DNA of 64,000 nucleotides from the NCBI RefSeq assembly GCF_030408595.1, contig NZ_CP047080.1, forward strand, positions 430,470 through 494,469, read 5' to 3'. The notes under the pieces were generated by a model. It was not told the origin of the DNA, made no database searches, and saw only the letters and a program-made list of their open reading frames with translations. The stretch is from Corynebacterium canis (lineage in GTDB: Bacteria > Actinomycetota > Actinomycetes > Mycobacteriales > Mycobacteriaceae). Both the position numbers and the translations under genes were made by a program. Each line of letters starts with the position of its first letter. Positions within the stretch are counted from its first letter, which is position 1. This document shows, in pieces, positions 44,127 to 52,673 of this stretch.

Positions 44127-44893
44127 GGGTTGGTGGCGCAGCGATCGAGATATTCCTGCACGCGGGGTAGGGCCAGCTGAATGTAGCGCTGATGCCCGGC
44201 GGCGGGGTAGGCGACGCGGGCGAGGAGCAGTGTGCTTTTGCTCCGTGCAAGGCGGCGGGTGGGGCCGATCAGCTGCCGGGGCAGGGGGCCGTTGCGCTCG
44301 AGAATTTCGAACGTATAGTCAATGAGTTCGTGGCATTGTTGGTCGGTCCAATGCGGGCCGCTGAGCGCGAGAAAACGGCGGTAAAACCCGATGATGTCCG
44401 CCTCGTCTATCTGATCAAAAAACGTGTAATAATTCGAATTGAAAAGGCCGAGGCGGATGGCGAGCCGATCGAGCTGGCGCTTACGCCGCAGGAACGGCAA
44501 TGCCCGCTCGTAGCCTTCGGTGCTCAGCAACTCTTCCGCGCGATCGAAAAGGCTATCGATGTTGGGAGGGAGTATGGTTTCGCCGGAAGCGTCCGTATTT
44601 TCGCATAATGCTTGGAGCCGTTGCCGCTGCTTCTGCAGCTTGGCAATCTGGGAATCGATGCGCGAAATCGCGGCCGTGCAGGTGCGGTGATAGTCCGTGC
44701 TGGGGTCGATCTCTTGCAGCGGAACGCCGGCCTCCGCGAGCGCGCGGATATACAACAAACGTTCAAGGTCTTGGATGCTGTAATCGCGCCACGGACCCTG
44801 CCGCTCGGGGACCGGCAGCAGCCCTACGCTATGATAATGGCGGATCGTTCGCACGGAAACGCCCGCAATCTTAGCCATCTCCGAAATGCGCAT
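44123..44893 (-). CDS. MerR-family transcriptional regulator 2
   Basis: 256 residues. MRISEMAKIAGVSVRTIRHYHSVGLLP and RDYSIQDLERLLYIR form the MerR DNA-binding domain, followed by a coiled coil (ISRIDSQIAKLQKQRQRL). The C-terminal domain resembles that of MerR 1, with a shared end (YPAAGHQRYIQLALPRVQEYL versus APSAGHRRFINMAFDRLQTHL). It lies 9 nt downstream of permease 1 in the same operon, so it is likely a feedback regulator of the exporter. Confidence 0.88.
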   Translation of the reverse strand: MRISEMAKIAGVSVRTIRHYHSVGLLPVPERQGPWRDYSIQDLERLLYIRALAEAGVPLQEIDPSTDYHRTCTAAISRIDSQIAKLQKQRQRLQALCENTDASGETILPPNIDSLFDRAEELLSTEGYERALPFLRRKRQLDRLAIRLGLFNSNYYTFFDQIDEADIIGFYRRFLALSGPHWTDQQCHELIDYTFEILERNGPLPRQLIGPTRRLARSKSTLLLARVAYPAAGHQRYIQLALPRVQEYLDRCATNP

Positions 44894-44902
44894 ATGTTCA
44901 CC

Positions 44903-46516
44903 CTACGTGCACACGAGGTCGCGGCGGCTCCGCAACAACGTGCCGGCCGCGGCGGTGACGACGCCGATACCCACGAGCGTGAGCGCGCCGGTCCACTGTG
45001 TGGCGCTTTCCTGATGCGCGGCCCAGGCGAACACGGATGCGTTGAGCAGCCAGTCGGGGAATTGGAATAGTTCGCCGAAATAGGTGATCACGCCGGAAAT
45101 GCCAAGCACGGTCCATGCTAAGGGGGCGAGCCGGGTAGATAGGCCAACACACAAAATTGCGAATCCGGCGAGGGCGATCACCGGCGGCAATTGGTCCAGC
45201 ACCGCCCAAAACGCTGCGCGTGCGATCTCGCTGGTGTTGGTTGCATCGCCATACGTTGAACGCATGCTCCAATCGGTGACAAGTGCCGCAAGTGGCGCTG
45301 CCGCGAGTGCAGTTGCGGCACCGGCGAGCACTGCGGTGGCCCAATCGACCACCAAGGGGCGGTAGCGTGGACCGCCCGAGGTGACCTCTAGGCTGAGCGT
45401 GCCGGTGGTTTCATCACGCAGCGTTGCCAGCGCCGTTTGGATCGCCGCGCAACTGAGCAGGATCCCCAGCAGCGTGCCCATCATGCGCACAAATATGCTG
45501 CTGAGTTCCGTATCGCCGAGAAGCTGCGCCATGGAGTCCATCATTTCGGTGCCCGTGGTGGCAAGCGAATCCATTTCGCCTATGAGTGCAAATAGGCAGA
45601 TCGCGATGGCGATAGTGCTGAGCGCCCACCACAGGACTATGGCTCGGTTCAGCCGCCAATGCAGCGATACCGGATTGAATGCATGTTCGCTTACGCGGGT
45701 GGTTTGAGGGCGAAACGCGCGGGCTCCCCAGAACGCGCCAAGATCGCGGGTGAACGCCAGCGTTGGGGCGTACAGGCATGCGATAGCCAGTACGAATACG
45801 GCGAGCGGCCAGACGTTGTTATCCAGGTAGGGGTCCAGGATATGCCGCCAGCCCAGCGGCGACAGCCACCGCAACCAGGCGAAATCGTACACATCGGCGA
45901 TTACCCGGAAGGCGTAGGTAATGGCCAGCGCGCTCAGCCCGGTGGCGCGTGCGGCACGTGCCGTTGGGGTGAGCTGTGCGGCGAGCAGCCCGATACCGCC
46001 GTAAACCGCAAGCATTGCTGCGATGCCGATCCCGCTCAGTACGCTTGGGGCCAGCTCAAACTCCTCGATTTTGAACATTTGTGCGTACAGGATGAGTGCG
46101 CACAAGAATCCGAATAAACCGCTGGCCAAGAGCACCGTGAGCGCCGCGGCAACGACTGGTGTGCGATTGCTGATCCCCGTGACGCGGATCAATTCAACGA
46201 TTCCGTCTTCCTCCATCGCGCGCGTGAGCCGCACGGCCAGCAGGATGATCATGACGCCGCCGAGTAATCCCAGCCAGATCCATAATTCCCACAGGATCCA
46301 CGTCGCGTACCCGAGCGGCTCCGGCGCGTGGCCGTACATGACCAACGTGCCCAGGTTTGCGCTGATCGCCCGCCCGAGCGCGGCCACCTCAGCCGAACTG
46401 GGATTCGCCGCATACAAGGCGCTTGGCGACGCCGCGAGCAGCACCATCAGCGGCACGATCCACCCAAGCAGAAACCCAAGGTTTGTCCGGAAAAACACCC
46501 TGATCAGCGTGTTCAT
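44903..46516 (-). CDS. ABC-2 type exporter permease 1
   Basis: 537 residues with about twelve membrane helices, paralogous to permease 2 (shared ILLAVRLTRAMEEDGIVELIRVTG loop). The ATG at 46516 overlaps the ATPase stop by 4 nt (ATGA), showing that they function together. The double-length permease with one ATPase resembles multidrug or antibiotic-resistance exporters regulated by MerR/TipA-like sensors; the substrate cannot be told. Confidence 0.85.
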   Translation of the reverse strand: MNTLIRVFFRTNLGFLLGWIVPLMVLLAASPSALYAANPSSAEVAALGRAISANLGTLVMYGHAPEPLGYATWILWELWIWLGLLGGVMIILLAVRLTRAMEEDGIVELIRVTGISNRTPVVAAALTVLLASGLFGFLCALILYAQMFKIEEFELAPSVLSGIGIAAMLAVYGGIGLLAAQLTPTARAARATGLSALAITYAFRVIADVYDFAWLRWLSPLGWRHILDPYLDNNVWPLAVFVLAIACLYAPTLAFTRDLGAFWGARAFRPQTTRVSEHAFNPVSLHWRLNRAIVLWWALSTIAIAICLFALIGEMDSLATTGTEMMDSMAQLLGDTELSSIFVRMMGTLLGILLSCAAIQTALATLRDETTGTLSLEVTSGGPRYRPLVVDWATAVLAGAATALAAAPLAALVTDWSMRSTYGDATNTSEIARAAFWAVLDQLPPVIALAGFAILCVGLSTRLAPLAWTVLGISGVITYFGELFQFPDWLLNASVFAWAAHQESATQWTGALTLVGIGVVTAAAGTLLRSRRDLVCT

Positions 46517-47367
46517 GATGCCTGTTCCTTGTAATGGTCTAGGAAGATATCGTCCAAACCGGCGCTGGTGCACGTGATTCCGGTGGCCGAGGCATTCAAA
46601 AGCTTTTGCAATTGGTTCGGGACCTCGGCGGCGGGGTAGAGGTGGTCGTGCACGCTGCCATCGGGGAGCGTGGCCACGATTCTTGAGCCCCGCAGGTGGG
46701 TCAGGTCTTCCAACCGTCCCGATTCTACGAGCTTTCCGGCGCGGATAATGCTGATGTCATCGGCCAGTTCCTGGACCTCCGAAAGGATGTGGCTGGACAA
46801 TAATACCGACGCGCCTTCGTTCACCCGTTCCCGCAAGCATGCACCGAACTCGCGTTCCATGAGCGGGTCGAGCCCGGAGGTGGGTTCGTCAAAGACCAAG
46901 ACATCGGCGTCCGCGGCCAGCGCGGCGATCAGCATTACCTTTTGCCGGTTTCCCTTTGAGTACGCCCGGATCCGCTTGGACGGGTCGAATTGGAAACGCT
47001 CGATCAATTCGGCGCGCCGGGCCGGGTTGTCCCCGTGATGCCGATCCCGCAGCCGCGCCAGCGTCGCCAGCGCTTCCGCGCCGGTCAGGTGTGGCCACAG
47101 CGCGACATCACCCGGCACGTATGCAACCCTTCGCGTAGCCGCCGCCGGGTGTGCCGTGGGGTCGTGCCCCAGGAGGCGCAGCGTTCCGGCATCCGGGCGG
47201 ATCAGCCCCAGCAGGGAGCGGATTGTCGTGGACTTTCCGGAACCGTTCGGTCCAAGGAATCCGTGTACGGTGCCCGTTCGGACCCGCAGGTCTAAATGGT
47301 CAACGGCCGGCACGCCGCCGTATTTTTTCACCAAACCAGTAATTTCAATGGGGAAGGAATCAGTCAT
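46513..47367 (-). CDS. ABC transporter ATP-binding protein
   Basis: 284 residues. Walker A is GPNGSGKST, the signature is YSKGNRQK, Walker B is VLVFDEP with the D-loop SGLDPL, and the switch His is in LLSSHIL. It belongs to the drug/antibiotic export ATPases of the ABC-2 type. It is the first gene of the operon ATPase-permease 1-MerR 2, driven by a MerR-type promoter. Confidence 0.95.
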   Translation of the reverse strand: MTDSFPIEITGLVKKYGGVPAVDHLDLRVRTGTVHGFLGPNGSGKSTTIRSLLGLIRPDAGTLRLLGHDPTAHPAAATRRVAYVPGDVALWPHLTGAEALATLARLRDRHHGDNPARRAELIERFQFDPSKRIRAYSKGNRQKVMLIAALAADADVLVFDEPTSGLDPLMEREFGACLRERVNEGASVLLSSHILSEVQELADDISIIRAGKLVESGRLEDLTHLRGSRIVATLPDGSVHDHLYPAAEVPNQLQKLLNASATGITCTSAGLDDIFLDHYKEQAS

Positions 47368-47373
47368 GCCACC

Positions 47374-47404
47374 ATTCTCAGGTGTGACGCTGCGTCGTAG
47401 TCAA
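47374..47404 (-). promoter_or_regulatory. MerR-type promoter of the ABC exporter operon
   Basis: On the minus strand: -35 TTGACT (47404-47399), 19-bp spacer with ACGAC-N5-GTCAC, -10 GAGAAT (47379-47374), then GGTGGC and the ATG. The hexamer before the ATG is identical to that of the MerR 1 promoter. Confidence 0.75.
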
Positions 47405-47502
47405 CCCCCGTCCGCAGCAATATCTCACCCCAAAACAAATTGCGCACAACAAAAATAGCAAATCTCATTCCGTTCGTCATTCTGTGCGCCTAACCTAGGA
47501 GT

Positions 47503-48918
47503 ATGCGCCCCCTTTACACAGTTGAACAGGTCCGTGCCGCGGAGGCGCCTCTCCTCGCGGCGCAGCAACGCCCAGACGAACTCATGCGCAAGGCCGCGCA
47601 CCAGGTCGCCCGCGCCGCCCAAGACATGCTCGATAGTAAGTATGGTCGAATCCTGGTGCTCGCGGGTTCGGGCGGAAACGGCGGAGACGCGCTCTATGCG
47701 GCCACCGAACTTAAAGCCGCCTCGCTCGAAGCGGTCCTGATGGGCGGCCGCGTCCACCAGCCCGCGTTAGCTGCGTTCGAGGCTGCGGGAGGGACGGTCG
47801 TCGAAAAGCCGCTAGGTGAATACGCGCTGGTTATCGACGGTATTACCGGTATCGGTGGTACGGGAGCGCTGCGCGATTGGGCGGCGGGGATAGTCGCAAG
47901 CATTGATGCGCCGGTGCTTTCCGTGGATATCCCCTCGGGCGTGGATGCGGATACCGGTGCCACGCATGGGGCGCACGTCAAGGCTCGCCGCACCATTACC
48001 TTCAGCGGACTGAGATACGCACATGCGTTTGCCTCGGCGTGCGGCGAGGTGACCGTGGCCGACATCGGACTGGAGTTCGAACCCGCCGACGCCTTTTTGT
48101 GGAACGCCCTCACGGATAACCTCCCGCTAAAGCTTGAACCCGGCGAATCCGACGATAAATACACCGGCGGCGTCGTGGGCATTTGCGCTGGCAGCACGCA
48201 ATACCCCGGCGCCGGGATCATGTGTTCGATCGCTGCGGTGCGGGCCACCCCCAGCATGGTGCGCTATATCGGCGATATCTGCCCGCTCCCCGAAATCGTC
48301 CCGCACCCCAGCATCGCCGAAGCCGCCCGCGTGCAAGCCTGGGTTTACGGCCCTGGGCGGGGCGAACGCGACGAACTCGCCGAATTGCTCGCCCGCCCGG
48401 AAGCGTTGCTTATCGACGCCTCCGGGCTTACCGTACTCGCCCGCGACGCCGCACTCCGCGAGCAGCTGATCGAACGCAAATTCCCCACGGTGCTGACGCC
48501 GCACGTCGGTGAGTTCGTACAACTGGTCGAGGGGTTCCGCTTGCCCGTAAACCTCGAGGATTGGGTCGGTTCGGCCCGCGCGCTCGCCGTGCACACCGGC
48601 ACCACCGTCCTGCTCAAGGGCCGACGCACGGTGATCACCGACGGCGTGAATCCCACGAACATTGTGGACCTCGGCACCTCCTGGGCCGCTACCCCCGGAT
48701 CCGGGGATGTGCTTTCCGGCCTCGCCGGCGCCTGGCTGGCCACCCCGCTGCTGGACAAATGGGGTGCCGTCAAGGTGATGACCCTCGCCGCGCTTATCCA
48801 CGGGCAGGCCGCGGAAATCGCCGCCCGCACCGAATACGGCCACGCGCCGACCTCAGCCTCGCTGATCATCGACGCGATCCGCCCCGCTACTGCTCGAGTA
48901 TGTGGTCCCGCTGGGTAA
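47503..48918 (+). CDS. nnr: Bifunctional NAD(P)H-hydrate repair enzyme (epimerase and dehydratase)
   Basis: 471 residues. The N-terminal YjeF_N domain (MRPLYTVEQVRAAEAPL, AGSGGNGGDALYAATEL) epimerises NAD(P)HX; the C-terminal ribokinase-like domain (GTTVLLKGRRTVITDG, TPGSGDVLSGLAGAWLA) dehydrates the S-form using ADP or ATP. The catalytic Asp is in GSGD. A TAACCT lies 6 nt before the ATG, with aggagt just at the start, so it may be leaderless. Its 3' end overlaps a small convergent membrane-protein gene. Confidence 0.95.
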   Translation: MRPLYTVEQVRAAEAPLLAAQQRPDELMRKAAHQVARAAQDMLDSKYGRILVLAGSGGNGGDALYAATELKAASLEAVLMGGRVHQPALAAFEAAGGTVVEKPLGEYALVIDGITGIGGTGALRDWAAGIVASIDAPVLSVDIPSGVDADTGATHGAHVKARRTITFSGLRYAHAFASACGEVTVADIGLEFEPADAFLWNALTDNLPLKLEPGESDDKYTGGVVGICAGSTQYPGAGIMCSIAAVRATPSMVRYIGDICPLPEIVPHPSIAEAARVQAWVYGPGRGERDELAELLARPEALLIDASGLTVLARDAALREQLIERKFPTVLTPHVGEFVQLVEGFRLPVNLEDWVGSARALAVHTGTTVLLKGRRTVITDGVNPTNIVDLGTSWAATPGSGDVLSGLAGAWLATPLLDKWGAVKVMTLAALIHGQAAEIAARTEYGHAPTSASLIIDAIRPATARVCGPAG

Positions 48919-49003
48919 ACGCAAATACCGCAACGCCAAGAAACGTTAGGAAAAATAGCACCTGCGCAAAAGCGAGCAGTTCTGGGACTCCGATTTTTGC
49001 CAT
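48887..49003 (-). CDS. Very small single-pass membrane protein
   Basis: 38 residues, MAKIGVPELLAFAQVLFFLTF then a hydrophobic continuation ending AFTQRDHILEQ. There is one membrane helix and a strong ribosome site (aaggag, about 8 nt before the ATG at 49003). It overlaps the nnr 3' end by 32 nt on the opposite strand. Size and topology recall accessory subunits of membrane complexes, but no assignment is possible. Confidence 0.6.
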   Translation of the reverse strand: MAKIGVPELLAFAQVLFFLTFLGVAVFAFTQRDHILEQ

Positions 49004-49081
49004 TGCTCTCACTCCTTGCTGTGGTGGGATATACCTAAAGCATATTGGATGACGTATGCACGAGTGGCACAATGAGCAATC

Positions 49082-50197
49082 ATGAACTTGCTCACCATCA
49101 CCATTGATTTAGACGCCATCGCGCACAACACCCGCCTGCTCAAACAAAAGGCTGCGGGGGCGCAATTAATGTGCGTGGTCAAGGCTGATGGATATAATCA
49201 TGGTGCGGCGCGGGTGGCAGCAACGATGGCCGCCCACGGGGCCGACCAGTTCGGCGTGGCCACGTTGGCGGAGGCGTTGGCGCTGCGGGAAGCGGGAATT
49301 ACACAGCCGATCCTTGCGTGGATTTGGACGCCCGATCAGGACGTCGTAGCTGCTCTTGATGCTGGCATCGAGCTGGGTGTTCCGAGCCTTGCCCACGCCG
49401 CGCACTTGGTGTCCCTGCGCCGCCCCGCCCGCGTGAGCGTGAAATTGGATACGGCGATGAACCGGTCAGGCATTGACGTTGCGGAATGGGATACCGCGTT
49501 CCGCATGCTTATCGACGCCCCGCACCTCACCGTCACCGGACTCTTCTCCCATCTAGCATGCGCGGACGAGCCGGAAAACCCCCTCAATGATCAGCAGGTT
49601 GCGCTGTTCCGCAAGGCAATCGACCAAGCGCGCGGTGCGGGCCTGGATGTGCCCGTGAATCACCTGGTCAACTCCCCGGGGTTGCTGACCCGGCCGGACG
49701 CCTACTTTGATATGGTCCGCCCGGGTATCGCGCTCTACGGGTACAGCCCGATCCCGGGTTTGAGTGCGGCTGCGGAAGGGCTGCGCCCCGCCATGACCTG
49801 GGAGTCCCGGATTACCGTGGTGAAAGAGATCCACGCTGGTGAAGGCGTGAGCTATGGGCAAACCTGGCGCGCGCCAAGCGATGGATACACCGCCGTGGTC
49901 GCCTGCGGTTACGCCGACGGCCTGCCCCGAGCCCTGCAAGGATCGCTCGAAGTTTCGATCAATGGCCGCCGCTACCCGCAGGTTGGCCGCGTCTGCATGG
50001 ACCAAATCGTCCTGTGGCTAGGCGCTGGTGGGGAAGAGGCTCCGCCTGTCCAGCCCGGCGACCGCGCCATTCTGTTCGGCCCCGCCGAGACCGGCGCCCT
50101 GACCGCCGATGATTTCGCCGCCGCCCTGGGCACCATAAACTATGAAGTGATCTGCAGCCCACACGGCCGCACCACCCGCGCCTACCTGGGAGGATAA
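49082..50197 (+). CDS. alr: Alanine racemase
   Basis: Alr supplies D-alanine for peptidoglycan, using PLP. The PLP lysine is in MCVVKADGYNHG and the second catalytic Tyr in GEGVSYGQTWRA; VACGYADGLPRAL and RVCMDQ are further hallmarks. It has 371 residues. CACAAT about 8 nt before the ATG suggests leaderless transcription. The tsaE gene follows 1 nt after the stop, an arrangement conserved in actinobacteria. Confidence 0.96.
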   Translation: MNLLTITIDLDAIAHNTRLLKQKAAGAQLMCVVKADGYNHGAARVAATMAAHGADQFGVATLAEALALREAGITQPILAWIWTPDQDVVAALDAGIELGVPSLAHAAHLVSLRRPARVSVKLDTAMNRSGIDVAEWDTAFRMLIDAPHLTVTGLFSHLACADEPENPLNDQQVALFRKAIDQARGAGLDVPVNHLVNSPGLLTRPDAYFDMVRPGIALYGYSPIPGLSAAAEGLRPAMTWESRITVVKEIHAGEGVSYGQTWRAPSDGYTAVVACGYADGLPRALQGSLEVSINGRRYPQVGRVCMDQIVLWLGAGGEEAPPVQPGDRAILFGPAETGALTADDFAAALGTINYEVICSPHGRTTRAYLGG

Positions 50198-50198
50198 G

Positions 50199-50657
50199 AT
50201 GAAACGCCGCTTGGAAACCGCCGCAGATACCCAAGCCCTCGGCGAGGAAATAGGCCGCACCCTGCGCGCCGGAGATGTGGTAATTCTGGACGGCCCGCTC
50301 GGTGCCGGAAAGACCACCTTTACCCAGGGCCTTGCTCGGGGCTTGCAGGTCAAAGGCAAGATCACCTCGCCCACGTTTGTTATCGCCCGGGAACACCGAT
50401 CCTTGGTCGGCGGCCCGCCCTTGATCCACATTGATGCCTACCGGCTTCTCGACCAAGAAGGCGATCCCTTTGGCGCCTTGGATTCCCTGGACCTCGATTC
50501 CGAAATCGACGACGCCGTCCTCGTCGCCGAATGGGGTGGCGGCCTAGTGGAAAGAATCGCCGACCGGCACCTTCACGTCACCTTCGACCGCGAAACCGCA
50601 GTCCAGGAAGACCCCACCTCCGAGGCGCGCTATATCACCTGGGAATGGGTCGACTAA
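50199..50657 (+). CDS. tsaE: tRNA t6A biosynthesis ATPase TsaE
   Basis: 152 residues. TsaE is the ATPase that resets the TsaBD complex in N6-threonylcarbamoyladenosine formation. The P-loop is GPLGAGKTTFTQGLARG, followed by SPTFVIAREH and HIDAYRL. A good ggaggat ribosome site lies in the alr end. tsaB and tsaD lie 1.4-2.5 kb downstream, separated by the cutinase-like gene. Confidence 0.94.
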   Translation: MKRRLETAADTQALGEEIGRTLRAGDVVILDGPLGAGKTTFTQGLARGLQVKGKITSPTFVIAREHRSLVGGPPLIHIDAYRLLDQEGDPFGALDSLDLDSEIDDAVLVAEWGGGLVERIADRHLHVTFDRETAVQEDPTSEARYITWEWVD

Positions 50658-50711
50658 ACCCGCCCTGCCCCGTCCGCCGATGGGTTGTGTGCAACCGTCG
50701 ACCTGGGGCTG

Positions 50712-50842
50712 GTCTTTCTATTCTTCATTGGGGCCCCTAACGAAGAAATTCCGGACGAATCTGGCCCGAAAAGGCCGAAAAGGCCGCAGCTCGTCTTTCC
50801 ATTCTTCGTTGACCACCCCAATGAAGAAATTCCGGACGATCG
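50712..50842. repeat. Nested inverted repeats downstream of tsaE
   Basis: Two imperfect direct units, each containing ATTCTTC[A/G]TTG...GAAGAAATTCCGGACGA, lie at 50718-50757 and 50800-50839. TTCTTCATTGGGG of the first (50721-50733) is the exact complement of CCCCAATGAAGAA in the second, and AACGAAGAA of the first pairs with TTCTTCGTT of the second; GACGA/TCGTC pairs further inside. Each unit also folds alone, so alternative structures are possible. Confidence 0.7.
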
Positions 50843-51097
50843 CAGGTCAGGGGTTGTGCCAAATCCATCTGCCGTAGCCCCGACCAGCCTTAAACCCGCC
50901 CGCTCAGCCGATCACGGCCCGCACCCCTAGCCACGCAAGCTCAGTTTTCCCCCGTATGAGGGGTAGATAGCGCCATAAGCTTTCTGTATGGATCTAACAA
51001 TGCGGTGTTCAGGGGGCACACGATACAGTCGCTGAGATTTGCGATCAATTTGTTACCAATTCCTGCCCCTGATCCCCGCGCGACCAGCAATAAGCTC
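50843..51097. other. Intergenic region before the cutinase-like gene
   Basis: No gene is supported. The frame of the esterase is open upstream to a GTG at 51005, but the signal peptide begins at 51098-51104. No clear promoter is recognised. Confidence 0.4.
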
Positions 51098-52015
51098 ATG
51101 CACATGGGTACGCAAATTCTTCTCAGGCGACGCGTCGCCGCAGTTGGCGCGATGATTCTTGCGGCGACGGCGCTGGCCCAAGCCGAAACCCAGCCGGCGC
51201 TTGCAACGGCCGAGTCTATGTTCCAAGAATCTGAGACGCCCACGCCATGCCCGGCGGTGGTGGTGCTTGCGGCCCGCGGAAGCAGCGAGACGCGGTGGTT
51301 GGACGAGACGCTCCCCCCAGAGCCCTGGACGTTTACCCAGCCGGACCGCCAAGGCTGGGAGGGCAAGGCGCTGCACTTCATGTACCGGCACATCGATTCG
51401 TACGCACGTTCCACCTACGATATCGACCCGTTCGCCCAGGTGAGCTTCCTGCCGCTCGATGAGGGCTACCCGGCGGTGCCCGTCCTCGGCTCGGACGCGG
51501 GCTACGGCAGCATCCCTTTCGATCGCATGCACAAGAGTTCGCAGCTGGGTAGCGATAACGCCCTCCACACCATCGATGATTACGAGGCGGCCTCGGCCTG
51601 CCACCCAAAGTACCTGCTCACCGGCTATTCCCAGGGCGCCCTGGCGCTCCAACCCATCGAGGTGGAGCTCGAACAGCGCGGCCAATTCGCGGGTGTGATC
51701 TACCTCGGCAGCCCGGTAAAGGTGCATGCAGATCCGCGTAGCCATTTCATCGGCACGGATCTCCGCGACGGCGTGATGGTGCTCGACCCAGATTTGCTGG
51801 CCCCCGCAGCCCAGATCGCCCAGGCTCATCGCACCGAGTATTGCATCGAAACTGATTTCGTTTGCAATTTCGATCAGCACAATTCCGAGAATTTCGTCCT
51901 AGGTTTCGGCGGCGACCATAAGGACTATTTCAAGGGCCCGGCCTCCACCCAGGAGCAGCGCGATGCGGTGGCGGAGGATTTCCTCGAGTACGTGGCGGCG
52001 GCTACTGGCGGCTAG
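51098..52015 (+). CDS. Secreted cutinase-like esterase
   Basis: 305 residues. The N-terminal LLRRRVAAVGAMILAATALAQA is a signal peptide. The mature enzyme has the cutinase-family opening CPAVVVLAARGSSET, the nucleophile elbow LTGYSQGALAL, and late Asp and His residues in YCIETDFVCNFD and FGGDHKDYF, forming a likely triad. In mycolic-acid bacteria such enzymes act on envelope lipids or esters. Start at the ATG at 51098 or 51104. It ends inside the tsaB promoter. Confidence 0.86.
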   Translation: MHMGTQILLRRRVAAVGAMILAATALAQAETQPALATAESMFQESETPTPCPAVVVLAARGSSETRWLDETLPPEPWTFTQPDRQGWEGKALHFMYRHIDSYARSTYDIDPFAQVSFLPLDEGYPAVPVLGSDAGYGSIPFDRMHKSSQLGSDNALHTIDDYEAASACHPKYLLTGYSQGALALQPIEVELEQRGQFAGVIYLGSPVKVHADPRSHFIGTDLRDGVMVLDPDLLAPAAQIAQAHRTEYCIETDFVCNFDQHNSENFVLGFGGDHKDYFKGPASTQEQRDAVAEDFLEYVAAATGG

Positions 52016-52018
52016 GCT
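52013..52018 (+). promoter_or_regulatory. -10 element of a leaderless tsaB promoter
   Basis: TAGGCT, whose first three bases are the stop codon of the esterase gene, ends 7 nt before the tsaB GTG. Confidence 0.45.
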
Positions 52019-52025
52019 GTTAGCC

Positions 52026-52673
52026 GTGCTCGTTCTTGCGATTGATACCTCTACGCCGACCGTGGTGTCGGGTTTGGTGCGCGATGGCCACACGATTGCG
52101 CAGCGTATTCTTCCGGATTGCCGCCATCACAATGAGTCCTTGGTGCCCGCGATTCAGCAGTGTCTCGCGGAGGCCGCGGCGGGGTTCGCCGAGCTTGATG
52201 CCGTGGTTGTGGGTTGCGGTCCCGGCCCGTTTACGGGGCTGCGCGTGGGCATGGTGACCGGTGCGGCGTTGGCGGATGCCCTGCAGATTCCGGTGTACGG
52301 GGTTTGTTCCCTCGACGCGATCGCACAGCGTATCGACGCCGCGACGCTGCTGGTGGCCACGGATGCGCGGCGTCGAGAAGTATATTGGGCGAGGTATATA
52401 AACGGGGAGCGGGTCGTGGGCCCTGAGGTTGCCGCCCCGCAGAGTTTGGTGGAGCCCGCGGAGGTGGTGAATGTGCCTGCGCGCTATGCGGATGCGATCC
52501 CAGCGGCGGGCCGACGCGTGGACATGCACCCCACCCCGGAATCGTTGGTTTCCGTTGCTGTGTTCGACGGCTCGCCTGCGCCGTTGACGCCGCTTTATTT
52601 ACGACGCCCCGACGCGAAAGAACCGAAGCCGAAGCCCAAGAGCCCTGCCGTCCCCGACGTGGTGATCGACTAG
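52026..52673 (+). CDS. tsaB: tRNA t6A biosynthesis protein TsaB
   Basis: 215 residues. TsaB partners TsaD in t6A37 synthesis. LVLAIDTSTPT starts the ASKHA fold, and VGCGPGPFTGLRVGMVTGAALADAL is the family signature. The GTG at 52026 matches the usual N-terminus; upstream codons in frame belong to the esterase gene on another frame. The C-terminal Lys/Pro stretch is corynebacterial. The stop overlaps rimI by 1 nt. Confidence 0.94.
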   Translation: MLVLAIDTSTPTVVSGLVRDGHTIAQRILPDCRHHNESLVPAIQQCLAEAAAGFAELDAVVVGCGPGPFTGLRVGMVTGAALADALQIPVYGVCSLDAIAQRIDAATLLVATDARRREVYWARYINGERVVGPEVAAPQSLVEPAEVVNVPARYADAIPAAGRRVDMHPTPESLVSVAVFDGSPAPLTPLYLRRPDAKEPKPKPKSPAVPDVVID

